NCBI GenBank assembly: GCA_038109305.1
Contig: JAYNIR010000001.1
Location: forward strand, 1 to 64,000
Length of the DNA: 64,000 bases
Reading direction: 5' to 3'
From: UBA1479 sp038109305
Lineage (GTDB): Bacteria > Pseudomonadota > Alphaproteobacteria > Rhodospirillales > Casp-alpha2
This document shows, one piece after another, positions 17,852-26,256 of the stretch. Position 1 is the stretch's first letter. Each line of letters opens with the position of its first letter. A program made the translations under genes and the position numbers. Below the pieces are notes generated by a model, which had not been told where the DNA came from, ran no database searches, and worked only from the letters and a program-made list of their open reading frames with translations.

Positions 17852-18484
17852 ATGTCTGACACCGGCTCCACGAAAAGCCCCCGCCGGGCGCCGAAATCGC
17901 AAAACATCACCCGCGTCGCCCACCGGGTCACCACCGATGAACGCGAACAGCGCAACGGCCACCGTGGCGGCATCCTGTGGTTCACGGGGTTATCGGCATC
18001 GGGCAAATCGACCCTAGCGACCCACTTGGAAGAAATCCTTCACAAGGCCGACATGCAGGTCTTCGTGCTCGACGGCGACAACGTACGCCATGGGCTGTGC
18101 GCGGACCTTGGGTTTTCGCCAGCGGACCGGACGGAAAACATCCGCCGCATCGGCGAACTGGCGCAGATCATGGCGGGCGCTGGCATCGTGGTGATCACCG
18201 CTTTTATTTCCCCCTATCGGGCGGACCGGGACAGCATTCGCACCCGCGCCGACGGCGTATTTCACGAAATCCACATCGCAGCGCCCATCGACGTCTGTGA
18301 ACGCCGCGACCCGAAGGGGTTGTATGGAAAGGCCCACGCCGGCGAACTTGCTGAATTCACCGGGGTCTCGGCACCCTACGAAGCGCCGGTAAATCCGGAA
18401 CTTGTCATCAACACCGACGCCCTGGACGTGGACGCCTGCGTCGGGATGCTTGCCGATTACGCCAAAAAGGCGTTTGCCCTGTAG
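17852..18484 (+). CDS. cysC: Adenylylsulfate kinase
   Basis: A 210-residue APS kinase that phosphorylates adenosine 5'-phosphosulfate to PAPS. The P-loop GLSASGKST is at residues 46-54. FVLDGDNVRHGLCADLGFS is the substrate-binding motif, followed by ENIRRIGELAQIM and ITAFISPYRADRD. It stands alone, without CysD/CysN fusion, and is divergent from soeABC across a 120-bp AT-rich spacer. Neighbouring sulfite oxidation and sulfate activation suggest a local sulfur oxyanion module, though CysC and Soe run in opposite biochemical directions. Confidence 0.95.
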   Translation: MSDTGSTKSPRRAPKSQNITRVAHRVTTDEREQRNGHRGGILWFTGLSASGKSTLATHLEEILHKADMQVFVLDGDNVRHGLCADLGFSPADRTENIRRIGELAQIMAGAGIVVITAFISPYRADRDSIRTRADGVFHEIHIAAPIDVCERRDPKGLYGKAHAGELAEFTGVSAPYEAPVNPELVINTDALDVDACVGMLADYAKKAFAL

Positions 18485-18493
18485 GGCTGAAAC

Positions 18494-18522
18494 CGCCCGG
18501 CCCGGTCAGCTCGGGCGTTTTT
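18494..18522 (+). terminator. Rho-independent terminator of cysC
   Basis: CGCCCG at 18494-18499 pairs with CGGGCG at 18512-18517 and is followed by five T (18518-18522). It begins 10 nt after the cysC stop. The hairpin overlaps the last codons and stop of the convergent ctpA gene, so the two 3' ends share sequence. Confidence 0.7.
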
Positions 18523-20077
18523 CCCGGGCGGCCAGCTTTGCCAGAAACTGTTCGGTCGACCCGGCCCGAAGGAAGTAAAGCGCGCAGCCCAGAACGCGAT
18601 CGTTCTTTTCGCCGGCACCCGGGCAATCTTTTTCCGGGATGGAGGGCTTGTTGTCGTTGGCAACGTTTTTTTCACCCGGCAGCGCGCCCGGCAGGTCCTG
18701 TTCACGCTGTTCGCCTTCGACCGATTTTTCCGGCCGGATCACGATATCGGGGTGGACCCCCTCGGCTTGAATGGTTTTACCGTCCGGCGCATAGTAAAGC
18801 GCCGTCGTCAGCCGGAGCGCCCCTTCCACCGGCAGCGGCATGATCGTCTGCACCGACCCCTTGCCGAACGACCGGCCGCCCATCACCGTGGCCCGGCGGT
18901 GGTATTGCAGGGCGCTGGCGACGATTTCGGACGCTGACGCCGACCCGCGGTTGATCAGCACGACCATCGGCAGGTTGCGCGCCAAGTCGCCGGCCGACGC
19001 TTGGTATTCGCGTTCTTGTTCCGGGTCGCGGCCGCGGACCGAAACGATCACGCCGTGATCAAGGAACGCATCGGCCAGGATCAGCGACTGATCCAAAAGC
19101 CCCCCGGGGTTGGAGCGCAGGTCAAGAACCAGACCCTTGAGTTCGCCTTCATGCCCGGTCTGAATTTGCGCCAGCGCCTTGGCGATGCCGCTTTCGACCT
19201 TTTCCGTGAACCGGGTGACCCGAACGTACCCGACGTCGCCTTCAAGCCGCCAACGCACCGACCAGACCTTGATGATCGCCCGGACCAGGGTGACGTCGAA
19301 AGGTTTCCGGCCTTCGCGCTGGATCGTCAGGGTGATCTCCGTTCCCGGTTTGCCGCGCATGGCGGAAACCGCGTCGGACAACCTCTTGCCGCGGATCACC
19401 TTGCCGTCGACATGCGTGATCAGGTCGTCCGGCTGCAGGCCGGCCCGCGCCGCCGGCGTGTCCTCGATGGGCGACACGACCTTGACTAGTTCCTTGTCCA
19501 TGGTGACTTCGATGCCCAGCCCGCCGAATTCGCCGCGCGTCGAGATAAAGCTTTCCTCGAATTCTTCGGCGTTCATGAAGTCGGAGTGCGGATCGAGCGA
19601 CTTCAACATGGCGTTCAGCGCCGTTTCGACCAGTTTTTTCGGCGCGAGGCTCCGTGGTGCGGGTTTGGTGTCTTCCACTCCCCTAATCGCGGCGTCGACG
19701 ATTTCCTTGTCCGAAACCTCGCGGACATAGGTCGCGCGGACGCGGCGGAACGCGAACCGGAAATAGTCGAGGCTCTCCAGGGCTTCGGGGTCGCTCACAT
19801 ACCGCTTGTAGATTTCACCGAACCGGTCCAGTTCGCGGCGGGACACATCACTAAGCGCCAACCGGTCGGCACCTAGGACTTCCATCACCCGCGTGACGGT
19901 CGTTTCCTGAGACGCGCACGCGGCGACGAACGCCAGCAACGCCAAAGAGACCGCGGTCACCGCCGCATGTTTGGCTTTTCGCGATGGGGAAGGCGCGCCG
20001 CCGGGCGGGCTGACGCGCCGCCGGGACAATCGGCGGCTCGGTCGGTTCCTAAGCAGACGGGAGCCGCCGCCGGTCAT
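18506..20077 (-). CDS. ctpA: S41-family C-terminal processing protease, predicted lipoprotein
   Basis: A 523-residue periplasmic serine protease. A basic 40-residue N-terminus leads to a hydrophobic segment ending LLAFVAACAS, a lipobox with Cys near residue 54. The N-terminal helical region is followed by a PDZ domain (GGLGIEVTMDKELVKVVSPI) and the S41 core: LDLRSNPGGLLDQS, nucleophile Ser in NRGSASASEIVA and general-base Lys in GRSFGKGSVQT. Family members trim periplasmic or lipoprotein substrates. The C-terminal about 90 residues after HPDIVIRPEK vary in the family. TGATG coupling with the DHH gene upstream indicates cotranscription. The long basic leader may mean the true start is internal. 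Confidence 0.9.
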   Translation of the reverse strand: MTGGGSRLLRNRPSRRLSRRRVSPPGGAPSPSRKAKHAAVTAVSLALLAFVAACASQETTVTRVMEVLGADRLALSDVSRRELDRFGEIYKRYVSDPEALESLDYFRFAFRRVRATYVREVSDKEIVDAAIRGVEDTKPAPRSLAPKKLVETALNAMLKSLDPHSDFMNAEEFEESFISTRGEFGGLGIEVTMDKELVKVVSPIEDTPAARAGLQPDDLITHVDGKVIRGKRLSDAVSAMRGKPGTEITLTIQREGRKPFDVTLVRAIIKVWSVRWRLEGDVGYVRVTRFTEKVESGIAKALAQIQTGHEGELKGLVLDLRSNPGGLLDQSLILADAFLDHGVIVSVRGRDPEQEREYQASAGDLARNLPMVVLINRGSASASEIVASALQYHRRATVMGGRSFGKGSVQTIMPLPVEGALRLTTALYYAPDGKTIQAEGVHPDIVIRPEKSVEGEQREQDLPGALPGEKNVANDNKPSIPEKDCPGAGEKNDRVLGCALYFLRAGSTEQFLAKLAAREKRPS

Positions 20078-21006
20078 CAACCGTCCTTGGTGATCTGATC
20101 GATCAGTTCGCCCAGCACCCGTGCTGCGTCTTCGTTTTCGACCTGGCAGGTCCCGGCGTTTTCATGCCCGCCACCACTGTATTTCAACATCAATTCGCCG
20201 ACGTTGGTCTTGGACGTGCGGTTCAGGATCGACTTGCCGGTGGCAAGCACGGTGTTCAACTGCTGCATCCCCCACATCACGTGGATGGAAATATTGGTGT
20301 CCGGATAAAGCGCATAGATCATGAACCGGTTGCCGGCAAAGATCGTTTCTTCGTTGCGCAGGTCCAGAACCGCCAGATTCTTGTGCACCGTAGTGCACTT
20401 TTTGATCTGTTCCTTCTGCTTGGAATCGTGCTCCCGATAAAGTTCGACCCGTTCCTTGACGTCGGGGAGCTCCAATATCTGCTGAATCGAGTGGTCGCGA
20501 CAATAATCGATAAGATCCATCATCAATTGATAGTTGGAAACCCTGAATTCGCGGAACCGGCCAAGACCCGTCCGCGCATCCATCAGGAAGTTCATCAGGT
20601 CCCAGCCCTGCGGATTAATGACTTCGTCGCGGTTGAACTGCGCCGCGTCGCCCTTGTCAACGGCTGCCATGATGTCGTCGAACAGGTTGGGGAACGTTTT
20701 CTTGCCTCCGTAATGGTCATACACCACCCGCGCCGCCGACGGTGCCGTCGGGTCGATGATGTAGTTTTCCGGCTTGTCCTCCATGCGGATGGTTTCCGAC
20801 AAATGGTGGTCGAACGCCAGATGAATGCCCGGCACGTAAGGCAGGTTCGTCGAAATATCGCGTTGGGAAACGAGGATCGTCCCGTCCTGCATGTCTTTCG
20901 GATGAACGAATTTGATTTCGCCGATCAGGTCCAATTCCCTCAACAGGACGGCGCAAACCAGTCCGTCGAAGTCGCTTCGGGTGATCAGGCGGAACTTATC
21001 GCTCAT
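20077..21006 (-). CDS. DHH-superfamily phosphoesterase
   Basis: A 309-residue DHH/DHHA1 protein. Motif I is RSDFDGLVCAVLL, motif III is the DHH in LAFDHHLSE, and the C-terminal DHHA1 substrate motif is GGGHENAGTC. These Asp/His residues bind two Mn2+ ions. Relatives include nanoRNases, exopolyphosphatases and cyclic dinucleotide phosphodiesterases; the sequence alone does not decide between them. ATG 21006 is chosen for the GGGGGAAGAC upstream; the open frame extends 87 nt further but is not family-like. Its stop overlaps the ctpA start by 1 nt. Confidence 0.82.
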   Translation of the reverse strand: MSDKFRLITRSDFDGLVCAVLLRELDLIGEIKFVHPKDMQDGTILVSQRDISTNLPYVPGIHLAFDHHLSETIRMEDKPENYIIDPTAPSAARVVYDHYGGKKTFPNLFDDIMAAVDKGDAAQFNRDEVINPQGWDLMNFLMDARTGLGRFREFRVSNYQLMMDLIDYCRDHSIQQILELPDVKERVELYREHDSKQKEQIKKCTTVHKNLAVLDLRNEETIFAGNRFMIYALYPDTNISIHVMWGMQQLNTVLATGKSILNRTSKTNVGELMLKYSGGGHENAGTCQVENEDAARVLGELIDQITKDG

Positions 21007-21132
21007 AGTCTGTCTTCCCCCAAATTTCCGGGTCATTTCGTTCGGGTTTTTAGATTTATACCGATTGCCAGACCGCAGTGTGCCGGGAATCAACGGATTT
21101 TTAAACCATATTCTGGTGGTTCGAAGCGCCCG

Positions 21133-22176
21133 TCAGCGCCGGGCTTGATGGGCCGCCCACAGGACCGCGGTGAGCAAAACCACCGCGCCCGCTTGATGCA
21201 ACGCCGCTAATACTAGGGGAACACCGTTAACAAGCGTGGAAATGCCGAGCCCGGCCTGAACCGCCACCGCCGCCAGGGCCACACCCCCTGCCCGTCGCAG
21301 GCCGGGGTTTCCGGACCGTCGGATGCCGAGCCAAAACGCCAGAACCGCGGCGACCGTCGTCATGGCCAAAACCCGATGGTCGAATTGCACGGTCGCGCGA
21401 TCTTCGAACAGGTTCTGATGGAACTGCTCCAGGCCAAAGGCCTCCGGCGGCACCAATTGCCCGCCCATCAGTGGAAAGGTGTCATAGATCAGCCCGGCGT
21501 TCAGTCCGGCGACGAAGGCGCCCGAAATCACGGTCAAAAAAACCAGGGCCAGCACCGCCGCCGCCCGCGTCCCCGCCGGCCCGCCGCCGTGTCCGGACCG
21601 GTGCTGAACAATGCCGAAAGCCGTCCACAGAACGTAAAGGTAAATGACAAGCGCCAATCCCAAATGCGCCGCCAGGCGGTACTGACTGACGTCCGGCTGG
21701 TCGACCAGACCGCTTTTCACCATGTACCATCCGAGCCCGCCCTGCAGGCCGCCCAGCACGAACATCGCGCCGCACTTCCACCTAAGGCCGCCGCGCAGCC
21801 GCCCAGTCGATAGAAAAAACACGAACGGAAAAAAGAACGCGAGCCCGATCACCCGCCCAAACAACCGGTGCAGATATTCCAGCCAGAAGATGCCCTTGAA
21901 GTCGTCAAGGCTCATGCCCGCGTTGACGCGCTTGTATTCAGGGCTGGTGCGGTAGGCGTCGAAGACCTTCTGCCACGCGGCCTCCCCCATCGGCGGCAGC
22001 CATCCGGTGACGGGGCGCCAGTCGACCATGGACAGGCCCGATTCCGTAAGCCGCGTCACCCCGCCCAAAACGACCATGGCGAAAATCATCACGGCAATCA
22101 CGAACAGCCAGACCGCGACCAGATCAAGCCGGGCGGCCGGGGTCGCGGCAATGGCGGTGGGATGTGGTGTGGTCAT
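21133..22176 (-). CDS. ctaA: Heme A synthase (COX15/CtaA type)
   Basis: A 347-residue, eight-helix inner-membrane enzyme that oxidises the C8 methyl of heme O to make heme A for aa3 cytochrome oxidase. VVLGGVTRLTESGLSMVDWR is the signature after helix 1. Heme-ligating histidines are seen in WLEYLHRLFGRVIG, QYRLAAHLGLAL, LEQFHQNLFE, VQFDHRVLA and AALHQAGA. It belongs to the alphaproteobacterial/mitochondrial type 2 group, with a WLPP.....W loop. It stands as a single gene on the minus strand, not with other cytochrome oxidase genes. Confidence 0.95.
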   Translation of the reverse strand: MTTPHPTAIAATPAARLDLVAVWLFVIAVMIFAMVVLGGVTRLTESGLSMVDWRPVTGWLPPMGEAAWQKVFDAYRTSPEYKRVNAGMSLDDFKGIFWLEYLHRLFGRVIGLAFFFPFVFFLSTGRLRGGLRWKCGAMFVLGGLQGGLGWYMVKSGLVDQPDVSQYRLAAHLGLALVIYLYVLWTAFGIVQHRSGHGGGPAGTRAAAVLALVFLTVISGAFVAGLNAGLIYDTFPLMGGQLVPPEAFGLEQFHQNLFEDRATVQFDHRVLAMTTVAAVLAFWLGIRRSGNPGLRRAGGVALAAVAVQAGLGISTLVNGVPLVLAALHQAGAVVLLTAVLWAAHQARR

Positions 22177-22254
22177 AGTCGCCTACTTAAGCCAGACCGG
22201 TTGCGAGGCCAAGCCCCGCCTTCCGCCCCAGGCCGATGCCGCCGTGGCGGGCGA

Positions 22255-25200
22255 TCAGATGTTCCGGCCGAGGGCGCGGGCCAGGATCATGTAAACCTTG
22301 CCCACGTCCGAGGACAGGAACGTGGTGCGCAGCATATTGTTCGGGTCGCGGCTGGCGGCCTCGTTCAACAGGCGTTCGAACTCGCTCAGATAACGGTCCG
22401 AGTATTCACGGAATTCGGTGTTTTCCCGGTAAAGCTGGGAAATCGCGTCGAGCCGCGCCTTTGCCCGGAAGCCCAGCATCTTACGGACGAAGATGCCCTT
22501 TTCGCCGGCGTTGAAGCGCCGCCATTCGTCTTCGGAAATCGGCACCTCGAGCGACCTGGTCAGGTCAACTGAGGCCGATTGCAGGCGTTCGGTGACGAAG
22601 CCCATCTGCTGCAGGAAGTCCGTGGCGATGGTGTCGCCCTTGCGCTGTTTGAGCGATTCGAGAAGCGATTTCGCCTCGTCGGCGGCGAAATGCAGCTTCC
22701 GCGACTGAGCTTCCAACTGGGTGCTGATTTCCTGCGCACGGCGGCCAAATTCGCCCAAGGACCGGTTGATGTTATCCGACTGGTTGCGCAGCGCCGAATC
22801 CCAAAGCCCGACCTTGCTGATCGCTTCGTCGGACGCCTTGCCCAACTGGCGGGAGCGTTCGCCCAAGGACTGCCCCAGCGCCGAGATGCTCTGTTCCGCC
22901 TGCCGGTAGTTGGAGGACAGGCGATCCAACTGACGGCGGAGCGTTTCGGCGGCGCCGTCCATCTTGGACAGGACCCGGTCGGCCAGGCCGCTGGCTTCGT
23001 CCGTGTGCACCCGCAGGCTGTCGACCAACGAGGTGATCTTGTCGCTGTTTTCGCGCCACAGGCCGTCGGCTTCGGTAGCTGTCCGGGCCATCGCCTCGCC
23101 GACCCGGTCGAGCCGGTCGACGGCGTGGTGCGACACGCGGTCGAGCTGTTCCGCCCGCACGTCGAGCGATTGCGACGCCTCGTCCACCCGGGACGTCAGA
23201 GCGCGGGACACGTTTTCCAGTTCGTCCAGGCGGGAACGGAATTCCCGGCCCAGATCGCGCAGCCCGGTCAGCGTGCTTCCCGACATGCCTTCCAGTTCCG
23301 ACGTGCGCTGGCGGAGCATGGTGCCGATGACCTCGACCTGACCGGACGCGCGTTCGACCGCGGTAGTCAACTGCTGCGACGACGAATGCAGGGCGTCGGA
23401 AATCAACGTCACCATGTTGGACGACTTATCGACCGTTTGGGCGACGTCGTTGGCGCGGCTCTCGAGCCCTTCCGAAACCCGCATCAGACGCGCGGCGGCG
23501 TCGTTGGCGGTGCGGGTGACGTTCGCCGCCTGCGCCTGCAGATTTTCGGCAAAGCCCTGCAGGTCCGAACCGGCGGTTTCGGACGCCCGCGAAATCTGCG
23601 TCATCGATTCAAACAGGGTCGACCGCAGGCCGATAAGGCGTTCGCCGGCTTCGGTGACCGTCTGCTCCAATTCACCCCGGTATTGCGTCAGGCCGTTGCG
23701 GATCGACGCCAGCCGCGCCGTCGTGCGGTCGGTGTCCGATGCCGCTTCGTGTAGGACTTCCCTGACCACCTCGCCGGCCAGACGGACCTTGTCGACGGCG
23801 GCATCGGCGACCTCGTTGATCTTTTCGCCGCCTTGCGCCATGGCGCCGGTGGTTTCGGCGACACGGCTGGATGCCCGAAGCGTTGCATCGTCCAGTTCCG
23901 CCGACGCATCTTTTAAGAACCGCCGCGCGTTGGCGATGCGCTCGTCGGTCAGCGCGCTGACGCGCTCCAACTCAACCGTGCGCAGTTCCAACGCGTCGCG
24001 TAGCGCCGTCATCTTGCGGCTTGCCTGATCGGACGTGTCGGTCACGGCTTCGGTCTGGCTGAACAGCGTTTCCGTCACCATCGACAGCAGATTGGCCGCC
24101 TGATCCGAGACCTGACGGATCTCGGCCGCGCGGGCATCCATTTCGCCGCCCGCCCTGGCCATGCCCTCGACCGCTTGCTTGCCGGTCGCCTGCAGGCCGC
24201 CGGCGCTGCGCCGGAGCGCGTCCAACGCAGCGCCGATGGCGGTCGTTGTCTGGGTTGACGCGGCGACCATCTGATCCAGGCGCTGGCTCAGCCCTGCATC
24301 CATTTCACGAAGCCGCCGTTCGCTCTCGCCGGCGACGACGCTCAGCTGATCGCCGGCCTGCACGGCCTTGGTGATGGTAACCTCCGACGCCTCGCCCAAT
24401 TCGGACGAGGCACGGCGCATGGCCTCGATGGTCGACACCAGAAGCGTTTCCGTCGCCCGCGTCTGATCCTGCATGGCGTCGGTGGTTTCCGCCGTGCGCG
24501 ATTTCAAGAACTGCGCGGTCGCGTCGATCTGGGCGCGCAACGCGCGGACGGTCTCGTCTGACTGCAGGCGCATGGCTTCGGTGGATTCCCGGGTCTGGGC
24601 CTGCAACTGGTCGGTGGTCTGTTTCGACCGCTGATCCAGGAAGTCGGCGGTCTCCCGGATCCGCTCGCGCAGCGCGTCGACCGTTTCTGTCGTGTGCCGC
24701 TGGATAACATTCGCCGTTTCCGCCGCTTGCGTCTGCAGCGCGTCGGCGCCGCCGGCCATGTCGCGGCCGGCTTGGTTCATTCGCTGGACCGCGCCGTCCA
24801 CCTTGTGCGCCATGCCGTGGGCGTTTTCCGTCAGGCGTTCGCCGGCGCGCACCGCGTCCGCGACCACGCGTTCGATGGTGCGGGTCAACTGGTCCGCCTG
24901 TTTGGCCAGATCGGTGCTGATCTGCGACACCCGGTCGCCGACGCGGACGCCGATGCCGTCAAGCACATCCGCCTGACGGCCGAGGCCGATTTCCACTTCC
25001 GCCGCCATGTCCTTCGCCCGGTCGGCGCGGTCGGTCAGGTCTTCTGCATTTTGCTGCAGATTTTCCGCGACATGTAAAATGCTGTCATTTGCGCGCTGAG
25101 CGGCGTCGGCGATTTCGCCGACCCGGCGTTCCAGCAGGCTGTCCGCCTGAACCCCCCGAGCCAGGGCCTCCCGCGAGACCGCGTCGAGCCGTTCGGTCCG

Positions 25201-26040
25201 CCGGTCGAACGCCTCGGCGGATTTGATCGTCCGGGCCGAGGCCTCGTCGGCGGCGGTTTCCAGCTCTTCCGACCGGCGTTTCAGCGCACCGACCAGATCT
25301 TCCGCGCGGGCCGACGCCCGGTCGGCGGAAACCACCAGCCCATGCGCGTGATCATAGAGTGTGTCGCCCGTTTCCTGGGCGCGGACGGCGGCCCGTTCGG
25401 ACGCCGACGCAAGGTTTTCCGTCTGCCGGCGGAGCGCTTCGGCCACCGCGTGGGCCCGCAAATCCGCGTCTTCCGACACCTGCGACAGATCGCGGGTCCG
25501 TTCGCGGACCAGGTCGCTGACCTGCTGGCCGCGGCGGGCGGCCTCTTCCGACGCCTGCAGCAACTCCTTGGTCTGGGTGCGAAGCGCATGCATGACCTCT
25601 TTCATCCGCGAGCCGGCGGCGTCGGACGGGTAAATCAGTTTTTTCAGATGCGCACGCAGGACCTCGGTCTCGCGGCGGAGCTGCTGGCCGCGTTCGAAAA
25701 ACGCGATCACCATCCACAGAAAGGCTACGGGCACGAAGGCGCCAGCAGCCAGACCGCCGGCTTCATGGGGCAGCAGTTCCTTAAGGTTGCTGAGCCCGAA
25801 GGACTTTTCGAGAAAGTCCAGAACCAGGCCGAACCAGGCGACAGTCAGAATTGCGGCGGCGATGTAATGCAGTTTCCAGCGGACGTAGAACGGCGCGACC
25901 CAATCTTCCGGCGCCAGCAGGTCGAACCCGGATTGCGGCCGGGCGGCCTCTTCCTTCACCGGGCCGGCGGGAATGTGCCCGTCGTCGCCCGCGCGCTCGG
26001 GAGACCTCGCCAGATCGGATTTTGCCGCTTCTTCCGCCAT
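22255..26040 (-). CDS. Giant membrane-anchored coiled-coil protein with 25-residue repeats
   Basis: A 1261-residue protein. Residues 1-55 are soluble and charged. Two hydrophobic segments follow (about 59-78 and 95-115), then a helical rod from 151 to 1131, and a 130-residue C-terminal globular domain containing SEDEWRRFNAGEKGIFVRKM and LSSDVGKVYMILARALG. The rod consists of 11 gapless units of 25 residues (151-425), nine units of 11 (442-540) and 23 more units of 25 (557-1131). The shape (short tail, two helices, long cytoplasmic rod) resembles alphaproteobacterial polarity or cell-shape scaffolds such as TipN, but homology is not established. ATG 26040 has GGAGGGCGG upstream. It is likely monocistronic. 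Confidence 0.85.
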   Translation of the reverse strand: MAEEAAKSDLARSPERAGDDGHIPAGPVKEEAARPQSGFDLLAPEDWVAPFYVRWKLHYIAAAILTVAWFGLVLDFLEKSFGLSNLKELLPHEAGGLAAGAFVPVAFLWMVIAFFERGQQLRRETEVLRAHLKKLIYPSDAAGSRMKEVMHALRTQTKELLQASEEAARRGQQVSDLVRERTRDLSQVSEDADLRAHAVAEALRRQTENLASASERAAVRAQETGDTLYDHAHGLVVSADRASARAEDLVGALKRRSEELETAADEASARTIKSAEAFDRRTERLDAVSREALARGVQADSLLERRVGEIADAAQRANDSILHVAENLQQNAEDLTDRADRAKDMAAEVEIGLGRQADVLDGIGVRVGDRVSQISTDLAKQADQLTRTIERVVADAVRAGERLTENAHGMAHKVDGAVQRMNQAGRDMAGGADALQTQAAETANVIQRHTTETVDALRERIRETADFLDQRSKQTTDQLQAQTRESTEAMRLQSDETVRALRAQIDATAQFLKSRTAETTDAMQDQTRATETLLVSTIEAMRRASSELGEASEVTITKAVQAGDQLSVVAGESERRLREMDAGLSQRLDQMVAASTQTTTAIGAALDALRRSAGGLQATGKQAVEGMARAGGEMDARAAEIRQVSDQAANLLSMVTETLFSQTEAVTDTSDQASRKMTALRDALELRTVELERVSALTDERIANARRFLKDASAELDDATLRASSRVAETTGAMAQGGEKINEVADAAVDKVRLAGEVVREVLHEAASDTDRTTARLASIRNGLTQYRGELEQTVTEAGERLIGLRSTLFESMTQISRASETAGSDLQGFAENLQAQAANVTRTANDAAARLMRVSEGLESRANDVAQTVDKSSNMVTLISDALHSSSQQLTTAVERASGQVEVIGTMLRQRTSELEGMSGSTLTGLRDLGREFRSRLDELENVSRALTSRVDEASQSLDVRAEQLDRVSHHAVDRLDRVGEAMARTATEADGLWRENSDKITSLVDSLRVHTDEASGLADRVLSKMDGAAETLRRQLDRLSSNYRQAEQSISALGQSLGERSRQLGKASDEAISKVGLWDSALRNQSDNINRSLGEFGRRAQEISTQLEAQSRKLHFAADEAKSLLESLKQRKGDTIATDFLQQMGFVTERLQSASVDLTRSLEVPISEDEWRRFNAGEKGIFVRKMLGFRAKARLDAISQLYRENTEFREYSDRYLSEFERLLNEAASRDPNNMLRTTFLSSDVGKVYMILARALGRNI
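22648..24372 (-). repeat. Second array: 23 coding repeats of 75 bp (25 residues)
   Basis: Residues 557-1131 split into 23 uninterrupted 25-residue units, ending exactly where the C-terminal domain begins. Examples: DALELRTVELERVSALTDER, TMLRQRTSELEGMSGSTLTG and QSLDVRAEQLDRVSHHAVDR, each followed by five more residues. The same hydrophobic phase as the first array is kept throughout, with no single-residue slip over 575 residues. That strict register argues for selection on rod length and pitch. Confidence 0.8.
24421..24717 (-). repeat. Central block of nine 33-bp (11-residue) hendecad repeats
   Basis: Residues 442-540 break into nine exact 11-residue units, almost all starting with Thr and hydrophobic at position 5, for example TVDALRERIRE, TADFLDQRSKQ, TTDQLQAQTRE, TVRALRAQIDA and TAQFLKSRTAE. 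Hendecads favour straight or slightly right-handed coils, so this block marks a change in supercoil between the two 25-residue arrays. A 16-residue partial unit precedes it and a 16-residue linker follows it. Confidence 0.8.
24766..25590 (-). repeat. First array: 11 coding repeats of 75 bp (25 residues)
   Basis: Residues 151-425 of the coiled-coil protein divide into 11 consecutive 25-residue units without a gap. The phase is xxL at positions 1-3, hydrophobic at 10, A/V at 13-14 and 17, hydrophobic at 21 and 24. Typical units read EALRRQTENLASASERAAVR and EAFDRRTERLDAVSREALAR plus five residues each. Nucleotide identity between units is low, so this is an old protein-level repeat. Each unit equals seven helical periods (two heptads plus one hendecad). 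Confidence 0.8.
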
Positions 26041-26256
26041 TTTTCCGCCCTCCTTGGTGGCCCGCTGCGATCGCCACAGCATACCGAAAACATCATACAC
26101 CACCCGATTCGGCGGGTGAAACGACTTCTGATAGCGGATTCGTGGTTAAGGCAGGGTTAAGACCGGTCGCGCCAGGGATCCCCTAACTCCTTGAACTTTA
26201 AACAAAAATCGGCGCGGCAGCGGAGCCCGCCCGATCAAGGGGCAGCCAACGGGCGG

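Noticed and set aside
22579..23754. 391-codon plus-strand frame over the coiled-coil gene
   Set aside because: It mirrors the repetitive minus-strand coding sequence; composition is unlike protein and the minus strand keeps exact 25-residue periodicity.
22255..26040. Reading the large coiled-coil gene as a methyl-accepting chemotaxis protein
   Set aside because: Heptad-like Ala/Glu/Arg text is similar at first sight, but there is no hairpin tip signature, HAMP domain or periplasmic sensor, and the period is 25, not 7.
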